Of a DNA stretch of 64,000 nucleotides, positions 50,968 through 61,300 are shown piece after piece. The notes beneath the pieces are model-generated. The model did not search any database, had not been told where the DNA came from, and was given only the letters and a program-made list of their open reading frames with translations. A program made the position numbers and the translations under genes. Source of the DNA: Candidatus Saccharimonadota bacterium (GTDB taxonomy: Bacteria > Patescibacteriota > Saccharimonadia > Saccharimonadales > Saccharimonadaceae); contig JAFWIK010000002.1 in assembly GCA_017514905.1 (NCBI GenBank), positions 35,321 through 99,320 of the forward strand, read 5' to 3'. Numbering within the stretch: position 1 is the first letter of the stretch; every line of letters starts with the position of its first letter.

Positions 50968-51080
50968 ATTTTACTCCTTTTATCATCAAAAAAGTCTGAT
51001 ACCAGACTTGTCAAGATTTTATCATGCCGATTCTAAAAAGTCAATATGGCAAAATCTTGGCCGCCAGGCCTTAATTGATA

Positions 51081-52832
51081 TTACATCGAAAATAAATAGT
51101 CAAGATAATCGTGCATCATTCTAGTGCCAGAAATCACCGGCAGAAAGGCGCCAAGCGCATGCTTGATCGAATATTCAAGATCAAAATCGTTTTCCCAAAT
51201 CAGGGCGGCATTTTCCATTTGCTTATAAACAGCATCTAGCTCCTCTGGCTCGTTTTCGCCAGAAACGTTAAGATAAGCACTCATTGGCCCGTCCGCCACG
51301 CCACCATCGTGAGTCGAAATCAAAAGATTGAGGTTGGTGACATCTTTCATCCAAGAAGTACCGCAAGCCTCGAGCCCCACAATTGGAATGTTAATCGTTA
51401 CGTTTGAACCCACCGAAAGTGCGTAGGCTAGCTCTTCATTGTAATCCGGCAAATAAAAGACATGAGTTTTTAGGTAGTCATCGTGCTCAATCGTATCGAA
51501 AATCATTTGCAGCTTGTCTGACATTGTTTTGTCACCAGAGTGTACTCGCCCAGCCAAAATATAATAAGCGCTGTGCTTTTCTAGGACTTGGCGGAGCCTC
51601 TTGGGATCTTTAAATGGCATTTCTGGTCGCTTGTAGTCAACTAGGCGCCGTCTAAAATCAAAAATCAAATCATCGTCTTTGAATTCCAAAATCTGACCGT
51701 TATGGTCAGGATATTTTTCGAGGATACGGTTCATTTCTTGCCGCCCTAGGAGCTTAAACTGCCGAATCTTATCAGATGACAAAAATTCGAGTTTTTGTGC
51801 ATAATCCGCAGTTGGCAGTAAAGTTTGATCCAATATTCCGTTATTCTGATAGAACTCTAGCAACCTAGGCAAAGTCCAAAACTTCAGATCTACGCCATTA
51901 GTTACAGCTTTAAACTTAACTTTATTGCCAGCTAGATCGTGATAATTTGCCACCCGCGCGTGCAGTTTTGAGACACCACTTCGCATTTCTGCAATTTCAA
52001 TCGTGACAGAAGATAGCTTGATTTTGCCATCCGTAAAGTTATTGCTTAGCCACTTTTTGACTGCCAAAGATTTGAGATTAGGAAAAACGAACCGCTCAAA
52101 CTGTTCGTAGCTAAATTCCGCCTCTGCTGCCTGCACCAAAGTATGATTCGTATATAAAGTATGCTTCCGGGTGTAAACCATCGCTTCGTAAAAATCCATT
52201 CCGTTGCCAGCCAGCTCATCTAGACGTGCTAAAGCCGCGAAAAAAGTAGCCACTTCGTTTAACTGCATAATAGCGGGCTTCAAACCGAGTAGTTTAAGTG
52301 CGGCATAGCCACCAAACCCTAGTGAAACTTCCTGATAAAGCCGATGATCTGAGCCACTCAGACCTTGATATAGTTCGCCAAAGTTTGGCTCCGTGATCCC
52401 GATAATCCGCGTGTTTCTAAAGGCTTTTTCGACTACATCGAGTGCACACAGATTGCCACAACATTTGACAAAAACTTGATTGATGTATTTAAAACCAAAC
52501 TTTTTGTAGTCTACTGGAATATGCTGATCCACCAGCTTGCCATTTTCCATCACCTGATGCGCTTCGTATGGATAAAAAGGTGTAATGAGAGCAAAAGGCA
52601 CGCCCATGTTCTCAGCTACACGTCTAGTATCCGCCGCCAAGATTCCGAGTCCGCCTCCACCACGAATCCCGTTTTGCTGGTCATATAATTCAATGGTCCA
52701 ATAAGTATAAGGCCGTTCTTCAGAAACTTTCTTAGTCAAATGCTTACGCTCAAGAGCGTCGTTAAAAATATCTACCTCTTCGATATTCTCGAGCGGATGA
52801 TAAGAGTATGGATCGTGGTTAATAATGCTCAT
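51081..52832 (-). CDS. alpha-glucan phosphorylase, short form (GT35)
   Basis: 583 residues versus about 800 or more for glycogen phosphorylases, but close to the shorter AGP type. Motifs: GGGGLGILAADTRRVAENMGVPF, QLNEVATFFAALA (HxxE-like region changed to NE), AGRVHSGDKTMSDKLQMI, and the PLP-lysine region GLEACGTSWMKDVTNLNLL followed by STHDGGVADG. It would release glucose-1-phosphate from stored or scavenged glucan. The family is clear; exact substrate length preference is not. Its -10 box (TGCTAAAAT) ends 9 nt before the ATG. Confidence 0.82.
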   Translation of the reverse strand: MSIINHDPYSYHPLENIEEVDIFNDALERKHLTKKVSEERPYTYWTIELYDQQNGIRGGGGLGILAADTRRVAENMGVPFALITPFYPYEAHQVMENGKLVDQHIPVDYKKFGFKYINQVFVKCCGNLCALDVVEKAFRNTRIIGITEPNFGELYQGLSGSDHRLYQEVSLGFGGYAALKLLGLKPAIMQLNEVATFFAALARLDELAGNGMDFYEAMVYTRKHTLYTNHTLVQAAEAEFSYEQFERFVFPNLKSLAVKKWLSNNFTDGKIKLSSVTIEIAEMRSGVSKLHARVANYHDLAGNKVKFKAVTNGVDLKFWTLPRLLEFYQNNGILDQTLLPTADYAQKLEFLSSDKIRQFKLLGRQEMNRILEKYPDHNGQILEFKDDDLIFDFRRRLVDYKRPEMPFKDPKRLRQVLEKHSAYYILAGRVHSGDKTMSDKLQMIFDTIEHDDYLKTHVFYLPDYNEELAYALSVGSNVTINIPIVGLEACGTSWMKDVTNLNLLISTHDGGVADGPMSAYLNVSGENEPEELDAVYKQMENAALIWENDFDLEYSIKHALGAFLPVISGTRMMHDYLDYLFSM

Positions 52833-52850
52833 GCTTATTTTATTTTAGCA
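52833..52850 (-). promoter_or_regulatory. extended -10 promoter of the phosphorylase gene
   Basis: TGCTAAAAT on the minus strand (52850-52842), 9 nt before ATG 52832, leaving at most a two- or three-nt leader. Confidence 0.5.
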
Positions 52851-52874
52851 TATAAAATATAGAATCGAGCACAA

Positions 52875-53834
52875 TTAATACCAAAATTCTTTTGGCAATT
52901 CATCGGCAATCCGTTGATGGAAATCATGATCAAAACCCTCTAGGCGCTTCGGATTCTTGGTCTTGAAATATTTATCACGAATATAATCTGCTGTCATTAC
53001 TTTTCCCGGAATTAAGCGATATTTTTTATAAAAATTCAGACTTCTTTTATAATTCTTCGGGGGCATCACCGCCATCGGCAAAAAATCACATTTCATTTCG
53101 GGGTCAGTGTAAAGTTTTACGGCCAGCATCGACATAGTTGGGATAATCTCTTCGTCACCTTTATAGGCTTGCTCAGACTTAAAAACCGTCGCTTGCCTGG
53201 TAGCCGAAGGCGCCACAAATATCACTCCACCCTTTTTTAGGGCGTCATGCGATAGATTTGTATAAATATCGCGGAATTCTCTTTTGAGCCGATCTCCTTG
53301 CTCGTAGCGCCAAGTGCCTTCTTTGAGGCCCATCTTGGACCAGGTAGCTGGCGTAATGGTGGGCGTAATTATAATACCAAGCCGTTTGATGCGATCGTAA
53401 TTCGGCGCTAGCGATTCATACCATGGCAGATTTACTGGAAAATACATTGGAGAATCGCCCATAATATCGATTTTCATTGTCAAAATACGTGCAATTTCAC
53501 CTAGACTAGGGTGATTGAAGCCAATTACTAGACCGTTTTTGCGGTCTTTTGGCATGCCTCGGTATGAGCCTGGAGTAATCTTAGAAAGCACCCGTACTAA
53601 TTTACGACGAGCAGCCTTGTTGTGAGCTTCGGTGTCGTTTTTTGGTCCTGTGGTACCAAAAAAATAGTTAATTGCAGCATTACAAGCTTTGCCTACCGGC
53701 ACCATTTCTTTCCGTAAATCTTCTGCCCCCAGAGTAGCCAGTAAAGAATAGTTTTCGTGTTGAATTTTATCAATTACCGCCTCGGCGGAGAGAGAGGCTA
53801 ATTCTTTTTGCGTAAATGTTTTTTTCTTTGCCAT
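52875..53834 (-). CDS. putative PlsC-like acyltransferase
   Basis: 319 residues, soluble apart from a hydrophobic middle. The acyltransferase-like motif is GFNHPSLGEIARI (HxxxxE instead of HxxxxD) and the second block GGVIFVAPSATRQATVF resembles the FPEGTR phosphate-binding loop. These point to a diverged glycerol-phosphate acyltransferase. With the acyl-CoA synthetase, cdsA and pgsA in the window it would complete a route from scavenged fatty acids to phospholipid (inference). The N-terminal 60 residues are charged and unassigned. Confidence 0.6.
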   Translation of the reverse strand: MAKKKTFTQKELASLSAEAVIDKIQHENYSLLATLGAEDLRKEMVPVGKACNAAINYFFGTTGPKNDTEAHNKAARRKLVRVLSKITPGSYRGMPKDRKNGLVIGFNHPSLGEIARILTMKIDIMGDSPMYFPVNLPWYESLAPNYDRIKRLGIIITPTITPATWSKMGLKEGTWRYEQGDRLKREFRDIYTNLSHDALKKGGVIFVAPSATRQATVFKSEQAYKGDEEIIPTMSMLAVKLYTDPEMKCDFLPMAVMPPKNYKRSLNFYKKYRLIPGKVMTADYIRDKYFKTKNPKRLEGFDHDFHQRIADELPKEFWY

Positions 53835-53852
53835 AACGGATTAATTATAGCA
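53835..53852 (-). promoter_or_regulatory. extended -10 promoter of the acyltransferase gene
   Basis: TGCTATAAT on the minus strand (TATAAT 53849-53844), 9 nt before ATG 53834. Confidence 0.55.
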
Positions 53853-53885
53853 CAAAACCCACCAGACGAAAAAGCTTCAGTTTAC

Positions 53886-53914
53886 TTGCAAAAAGTCAAG
53901 AATAATGCTATAAT
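53886..53914 (+). promoter_or_regulatory. promoter of the GGDEF protein gene
   Basis: TTGCAA (53886), 17-nt spacer ending TGC, TATAAT (53909-53914). A leader of about 36 nt follows with a strong AAAGGAGGGG site. Confidence 0.8.
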
Positions 53915-53957
53915 TATACTGTCAATTAGAAGTACTTTAATAAAGGAGGGGGGGCTT

Positions 53958-55244
53958 ATGTTATCAAATTATTGTGTAATAGCGGGGATATCAATTTTAT
54001 TTTTGGCAGGGTGCTTAATGCACCTTTCCGAAAATGACATTTTCTCGAAATGCGTAATCATAAAGTTTAGGAAACTAATATATGTATTAGCATTAGAGAT
54101 TATAATTGATAATGTTTTTGTGTTTTTGGCCGATAGAACTGCGGCAGGGATAGAGGTACCAATTACGTTACTTTATCTGATTAAGAGCCTGGAGCTAGTC
54201 TTAAATCTCGTAGTAGCATTTTTAGTATTTGAGATTTTTTACAACAAAAAGGCAAATGCTCGTGACAAATTAATTAACGGTTTGCGCAGAATAATGCTAA
54301 CGATGATTGCGCTTAGCGTATTCCTGCAGCTTGCCCCATTACTCGGCGGCAGCCTATTCTATATCAGCAGTGATGGCGTGTATCATAGAGGAGAGCTGAT
54401 GTTCGTCTACGTGTCAATTCTACTTCTCTCTATTAGTGTGCTAATATATACCATCATTATTTTTTCAAACAAGACACAAAGCATCATGAGAAACACTCTA
54501 ATTTCGTTTGCCGTAATACTAGTCGGGAGCGTTCTTTTAAGAGCGGTCTTCCCGAACGATAATTACGACTATTTGTGTTTATCGATTGCCGTATTATTCT
54601 TACTTATGTATTATTCGCACGTAACGCTAAGAGTCGATCCTTTAACTCGCCTTTTGAACCGTCAGGTTTATATGAGGTTAGTGGAAAAAATCGACTACAC
54701 TACAATTTTCATCATGATTGATGCGAATAATTTCAAGAGTATTAATGATACCTTTGGCCACGAATGTGGTGACCAAACTCTCAAACAGTTCGCAAATGTA
54801 ATCTTAGAGGCCTATGGTAAATATGCATACTGTTTTAGAATCGGTGGCGATGAATTCTGTGCGATTTTGAAGCCTGAAGTTTTCGACAAGATGGTAGCAG
54901 AAACGGATTTCTGCGATGCTTACTCCATGGCCGAAAAGTTTATGGAGAGGTTAGATGATCTAATCAAGACTCGCGCAGAAGCAAACGAAGGCTCAAGCAG
55001 CTATCTAAAACATGGCGTATCCCAGGGCTATGGGATCTACTATGCAGACGAAAGTCGTCCAAGCATTGAAGAAAACATGCCTTTAAGAAACGTTATTGAA
55101 TTGGCCGATAAAAGAATGTATCTAAACAAAGAAAAGTTTAGAGCGAAGCATCCTGAAACGGTCGATATCAGAGAAGAGGCAACTGAGAGAGCAAAAGTGG
55201 TTTACGAACCATCTACTCCAGAGTTAATTGACGACAAAGCCTAA
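53958..55244 (+). CDS. membrane diguanylate cyclase (GGDEF)
   Basis: 428 residues from ATG 53958, set by an AAAGGAGG site. Seven or so membrane helices (about 1-230) form an integral sensor. The GGDEF domain (about 235-400) has DPLTRLLNRQ, FIMIDANNFKSINDTFGHECGDQTL and an intact RIGGDEFCAIL, so it should make cyclic di-GMP. No RxxD inhibitory site is seen upstream of GGDEF. No EAL or PilZ protein is in the window. The tail (VVYEPSTPELIDDKA) is acidic. Followed by a terminator. Confidence 0.9.
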   Translation: MLSNYCVIAGISILFLAGCLMHLSENDIFSKCVIIKFRKLIYVLALEIIIDNVFVFLADRTAAGIEVPITLLYLIKSLELVLNLVVAFLVFEIFYNKKANARDKLINGLRRIMLTMIALSVFLQLAPLLGGSLFYISSDGVYHRGELMFVYVSILLLSISVLIYTIIIFSNKTQSIMRNTLISFAVILVGSVLLRAVFPNDNYDYLCLSIAVLFLLMYYSHVTLRVDPLTRLLNRQVYMRLVEKIDYTTIFIMIDANNFKSINDTFGHECGDQTLKQFANVILEAYGKYAYCFRIGGDEFCAILKPEVFDKMVAETDFCDAYSMAEKFMERLDDLIKTRAEANEGSSSYLKHGVSQGYGIYYADESRPSIEENMPLRNVIELADKRMYLNKEKFRAKHPETVDIREEATERAKVVYEPSTPELIDDKA

Positions 55245-55250
55245 GCTAAA

Positions 55251-55278
55251 GCCAGCTTCATTGAAGCTGGTTTTTTCA
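55251..55278 (+). terminator. intrinsic terminator after the GGDEF gene
   Basis: GCCAGCTTCA/TGAAGCTGG hairpin followed by TTTTTTC. Confidence 0.9.
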
Positions 55279-55341
55279 ATAGCTTAGCCTGTGGAAAACT
55301 ATGCAAAAAGCACAATTTCTTTCAACACAAAAAAATGGTTG

Positions 55342-55356
55342 TGCTATAATAGAAAC
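55342..55356 (+). promoter_or_regulatory. extended -10 promoter of the leader peptide and giant gene
   Basis: TGCTATAAT (TATAAT 55345-55350), 6 nt (AGAAAC), then ATG 55357 of the leader peptide. Confidence 0.7.
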
Positions 55357-55386
55357 ATGCGAGAGTGTCGGAGGTGGTCCCAGTGA
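55357..55386 (+). CDS. leaderless nine-codon leader peptide
   Basis: ATG to TGA encodes MRECRRWSQ. Its ATG is exactly 6 nt after TATAAT, the spacing of the leaderless genes here. Within it lies GGAGGTGG (55370-55377), a ribosome binding site for the GTG at 55383, and its stop overlaps that GTG as GTGA. This layout predicts coupled translation of the giant surface protein. Confidence 0.55.
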   Translation: MRECRRWSQ

Positions 55387-58300
55387 GGGGGCCAATTGAA
55401 AAGCTATTAGTATTTATTGCCCTCGTATGTTCCAGCCTAATTTTTACGAATCAGGCCGTTTTTGCTGCCCCGAGTATATCTGTATCGACTTCACCAGAAA
55501 TGATTGAAGCCAGCTTGCTTCCTGGCCAATTTGATACAGCTGATCAGACTATTACCGTTTCCACTACCAGTGTAGCTGGCTATCAAGTTAAACTCGCTAC
55601 AACCGGGGCGTCTTCCGCTCTAGTTAATCAAGCCGATAGTACAAGAACGATTCCGACTTTTACCTTGCCTAGCGGGTCTACCAGCATTCCGGTTGCCAAC
55701 ATTGGCGAAGGCTATGGATATAGTCTAGATAGTGGCGAAAACTTCTACCCAGTGCCAGAGCCGAATGCTACACCACACGAGTTATTTCGTACTTCTACAG
55801 CTGGTTCTAGTGAACATACTTTAACTTTTGGCTTCAATATTTCAGAGACTGCAACGTCAGGCACTTATAGCAACACCTTTAATATTATAGCAATCGCTAA
55901 TCTGGAACCTTGTCCAGCCAATAGCATTTGTTATTACGGCAATGGCGATGACGAAACTGGTGAAATGAGCAATCAGCCGGCTAGTTCCAATTCAAGTGTG
56001 GATTTATTAGCATCTAATTTCTCGCGCCCAGGGTATGGATTTGCTGGTTGGAATACCGAAATAGATGGCACCGGCACCAATTATGGCCCTAATCAAAACA
56101 TTACTACTGGGGATCTTTCGGCCACAGGCCTGCAACTCTATGCTAGATGGATCCCGTCCGCCGGCTATTTACAAGGCTGGAATGGTTGTAGCGAAATGAC
56201 CGCCATCAGATATGACGAAAACACTGGTGCACTCATTACGTCCGCAAATAGTATCACCGCCCTCACAGACAATCGAGACGAAAACACTTATGCCGTAGCT
56301 AAATTCGCCGATAATCAATGCTGGATGATTGAAAACCTCCGCCTAGATCTCCATGATCAGGATTTAACGATTACCGACCTCAATACCAACAAACCGGCTA
56401 GCGATTTCACCACCACAGTCAACACCAATCATCCAACCTCATCAAATAGTTTCTGCGCCAACAATAATGCTACTTGTAATAACCAAGTTAAATTTAACGC
56501 TAATAATACGGACCGAAATTTAACTGCGTCTTATATTGCAAATACTAACTCTGCCTCTTGGTATTCCTACGGACACTATTACAACTGGTATACAGCTACC
56601 GCTGGAAATGGTACCTACGGCATGGATGCAGAAGGCGCAACAACTAATGGCGATATCTGCCCAGCTCATTGGCGGTTACCGTCTGGCTATGGCATTGATA
56701 GCGACCTAGCAATTTTGGATATTACTATGGGCGGAAACGGTCAAAAACGTGAAACTAGCACACCGGAAGGAGCGGCCTCTTCAATACGTTGGCGCACCTA
56801 TCCATATAACTATATTCTGAGCGGTGAATATCGGAGTAATGCAGGCTACAACCGTGGCACATCAAGTAGTTATGCTACCCTCAATGCATCCAGCGCTACT
56901 AGTACTAATAATCTTTGGCTAAAGCCCGATGATAATCGCATGAACTCTAACAATACAGCAAAAAACAGAGGACAAACCGTCCGTTGCCTATTTAATCACG
57001 GTTATCAAATCACTGGCAATATTCATTACGATGCCAACGGTGGCACTGGTACAATGACGGATGACACTAACATCGATTTCAATACTGCCGTAGCATCAAA
57101 TAATGCATTTACGAGAGAGTACTATGAATTCCAAAGCTGGAACACGGCAGCCGATGGCTCGGGAATAACCGTAACTGAAGGCAGCGCGGTTGCCACCGCT
57201 GCCGAGCATAAAAATATCGCCGAAGGGGGCACACTCACGCTATATGCTATTTGGCACTCACAGTACAATTTAGTTTATGACGGTAATGGCGCTACTGCCG
57301 GAAGTATGACGAATGCCAAAGTTAATCATCTCGAACTAGGCCAAAGGACACTAGTTGCATCTAACTTTTCCCGGACAGGTTTCGGCTTTGCGGGCTGGAG
57401 TCCAGATAGTACCGCTGGTACCAAACTATTAAATGGCCAGGCAGTGACAGTTTTCGGACCAAATGAGATTATTACAGTCGACGGTAATTTCTATAATTAT
57501 GCTGATCAAAATAATCAAATCACCTTATATGCAGTGTGGTTGCCAGCAGATTCTAATTACACCATGCAATCGTTTGACTCAACCCAGTGTAACAATATGG
57601 CATTTGGTGATGTGATCGCTTTAAGAGACACCCGCGACAATGACGTATACACTGTGGCTAAACTAGAAGATGGAAATTGCTGGATGACAGAAAACCTTCG
57701 CCTTGATCCTTCTACTACTACTTTTAGCAGCAGCAATACTAATTCACCTACTGCAGACTTTATTGCAGCCGCACCTCAATCGGGAAGTTCCAACACATTA
57801 TGCCATAGCGACGATGATACCTGTATAGATACAATTCGTTACAATGCGAACGCCCTTAATCGCAGCCTTTCCCCTTCGCACAATCTTAATAGAGTTAACA
57901 ATTCATGGTATAGCTATGGTATGATGTACAACTGGTACACGGCCTCGGCTGGAAATGGTACTTATGACACGGATAGCACTAGTGTAGCTGGAGATATTTG
58001 CCCAGCTAGGTGGCGTTTACCAACTGGCGGAGAAAATGGTGAATTTGTCACTCTCAATGATCTAGCTAATAATAGCTCAACCACTTCAGATAGCGGGTTA
58101 GTGAAGTTCCCTGACAACTTTATCTATTCTGGTGACTTTAATTATGATACGCCTGGCGGACGTAACCAATATGGACGCTTCTGGAGTGCTACACCAAATG
58201 GCAACGTTGACGCTTATCGGTTAGGTGTACTCGCTAATAATCCTACACCGGCTGGATCATATAGAAAATGGGATGCCTTTGCTGTGCGCTGTATCTTCCC

Positions 58301-61300
58301 TGGTAACGGCCCAGCTATTGAATATGACGAAGTGACTGTCTCTCTTGACACCGGCGTTTCATCTGTTAGCTTTTCTCACCCAGATTATCCTACCCAAAAT
58401 GTCACTACTAATGGTGGTACTGTCCAGTTGAGACGCAATGTTGAATATATTATTACTGCTACTTATGAAGAAGGTTATACTTTTAGTAGCTGGTCTACGT
58501 CTGCTAACGGCGCTCTAGGTAGTACTACCGCTAGTACCACTACTTATGCAGTTTCCGGCGATTCAACTTTATCGATCACTGCTCAGGACGCCGAGCTTCT
58601 GGAATACATTCTTCACTACGATGCTGGTGAGGGCGTGACTAATGTTCCAGCAGACGATACAGCAAATAGTGCTCAAGATACGCATCAATTTACTATTTCA
58701 AGTACTATTCCTTATTTGTTTGGTTATACTTTCTTGGGATACAGTGAAATTAGCGGAGCTACGACACCTACTTATTCCTATGATGCTCCTAATCATATCT
58801 TCACTCCTAGCACCATTACTGTTTCCTCTACTGCTCATTCTACAACCAAAACACTATATGCCGTATTTATAGAAGATACCTGCCCAGCTAATAAAATCTG
58901 CTACTTTGATAATGGCGCAGATAGCATAAATGGCGGCATTGGTACTATGAGTAACCAATCTGCAACGTCTAATAGTACCGCTACACTTATCCCGTCTAAT
59001 TATTCCAAAGCTGGTTCCGGCTTTGCTGGCTGGACCACGTCAGAAGATGACGTTGTTTATGGTCCAAATGCTACTATTACAACTGGAGATCTCAGCTCTG
59101 AAGGGCTAAAACTTTATGCTAAATGGATACCTTCTTTTGGCAATCTCCAAAACTGGACTGGCTGTAACTCTATGATTCAAAATGACGTCATAGCATTGAC
59201 GGATACTCGTGATAATCAGACTTACGCCGTAGCCAAGCTAGGTGATGAAAAATGCTGGGTCATCGAGAACCTCCGCTTAGATCCCGGTAAGGCTACTATC
59301 ACTGCTGGGAACACTAACAATCCAGTTGATGCTTTTATAGAAGCTTCAAGTGATAGTAATACCAAGTCCTTAAATACACTTTGCAACGCCGGAGACCTTG
59401 ATTGTCTTGATCAAATTCAATATAACGCAAATAGCCTTGATAGGAATAAGACACAATCTCATACTAATAACGATGCATCAAGCGGATGGTATTCTTACGG
59501 CGTATATTATAACTGGTATACCGCCACGGCTGGCCATGGTAAATTTAGTACCACGGAACAAAGCGGCCCAAACCATGATGGTGTGCTCGAAGGTGACATT
59601 TGCCCTCTCGGCTGGCACTTGCCGACAGGTGGTAGTGGTGGCGAATATAATATACTAAACGGAATTATTAACAATAATTCGGATACTTCCGATGTCGTGT
59701 GGCGTGCATACCCTAATAATTTCATCTGGTCTGGTGATTATAACCATAACAAGAGGACATCAAGCTATTCGAATGGTAGAGCATGGACATCGACGACGAA
59801 GGACAATAGAACTGCCTATCGACTTGGGTATGCAGAAGGAGTGCTACAATCAAGCGCAAATTCTTACAATAAATGGGATGGATTCGTAGTTAGGTGCGTC
59901 TTCAATGGGGCTGCTACGGAGTATAATAATGTAACGGTGACATTCCCGCAGAATGTTAGTAAGGTCACGTTTACCAGTAATAATTACAGCACCGTAACTG
60001 CAACTAGAACTAATAGCACCGTTAGCCTCGCTAAGGGAGCTACATATACAATGGCAGCCAGTATTTCAGCCGGCTACATATTAGATGCCTGGGACGCTGG
60101 GACAAATGGTTTCGTAGGCGATTCGGATCAAAATCCTACTACCTTTGCTATTACGGGTGACACGACTCTTACACTTTCCGTGGATCAGGCCGAGAACTAT
60201 ACGGTGACGGTAAATCTAGACGCCGGCACTTCTAGCGTTGGCTTTTATCACGCAGACTATGGCACCCAAACGGTCACAAATAATAATAACAATGGTGACG
60301 GCACTGCAACGGTTACTATTAACTTGTACGCTGGCATTGATTACACTATTACATCCAGTTCCCCAAGTGGCTATTCATTCGACAGTTGGTCTACTACCGA
60401 AAATGGCATTCTGGGTTCGACCTCGAGCGCTGCTACGTCCTATTCAATTAATGGCACTGCAACTCTTAGCGTCGTAAGCCAGGCCTATCTAGGCCCAGAT
60501 CCTCCAGCTACCTGTAATACTGAAGTTCCAAATATTACCTATATGCAAGAAATCAACTCCAGTAATTATGCCACTGTTCTCGGAACTCTTACTACTGAGC
60601 AACCCTATTATCTAAGAGATTCTCGTGACGGAGAGCCTTACTGCGTTTCGAAACTAGCCGATGGGCGCCTTTGGATGCTGGATAACCTCAGACTAGACCT
60701 CGGTGATAGCGACACCCTCGCTAGTGTCACCGCATCAAATACCAACGCAACCGCCGCAGAATTACAATATCTTAAGAACGGTGGCGGCACTGTCAGTGAT
60801 CAATATCCAACCGCACCTTTAAACAACGTCGCTTGGACTAGTGCTAGTCAAGACTACTACAGCGTGCCGATGTCAGTCTCTTCTGGCACGTGCTTAAATT
60901 CAGGCTCTTGTGTTACTGGGAATAATTCTCAATGGAACAAAAACTCTAAAGTTCCAGTCTATGGGGATGGTAGTGGGAAAGTAGGTGTCTTCTATAACTA
61001 CTGCGCTGTTTCTGCGGGTACTTATTGCTACGGTGACGGCACGAGCAAAACTAATATCCCAGATACAGACCTTAAACCAGACTCTCTCTATGATCTTGAT
61101 GGCGATATTTGTCCGGCTGGTTGGCGTTTACCTACAGGTACTATACATGGTGATATCTATGGTCTCTACAATTATTATGGTTATACAGACGCAAGCTCGC
61201 CCAATAGTTTACAGTACAAGACTTCTATACCATTTGTAAATAACTTTATTTCTGGCAAATTCAACAGCCAACCAAATTACCAAGGTAGCATTTGGACTTC

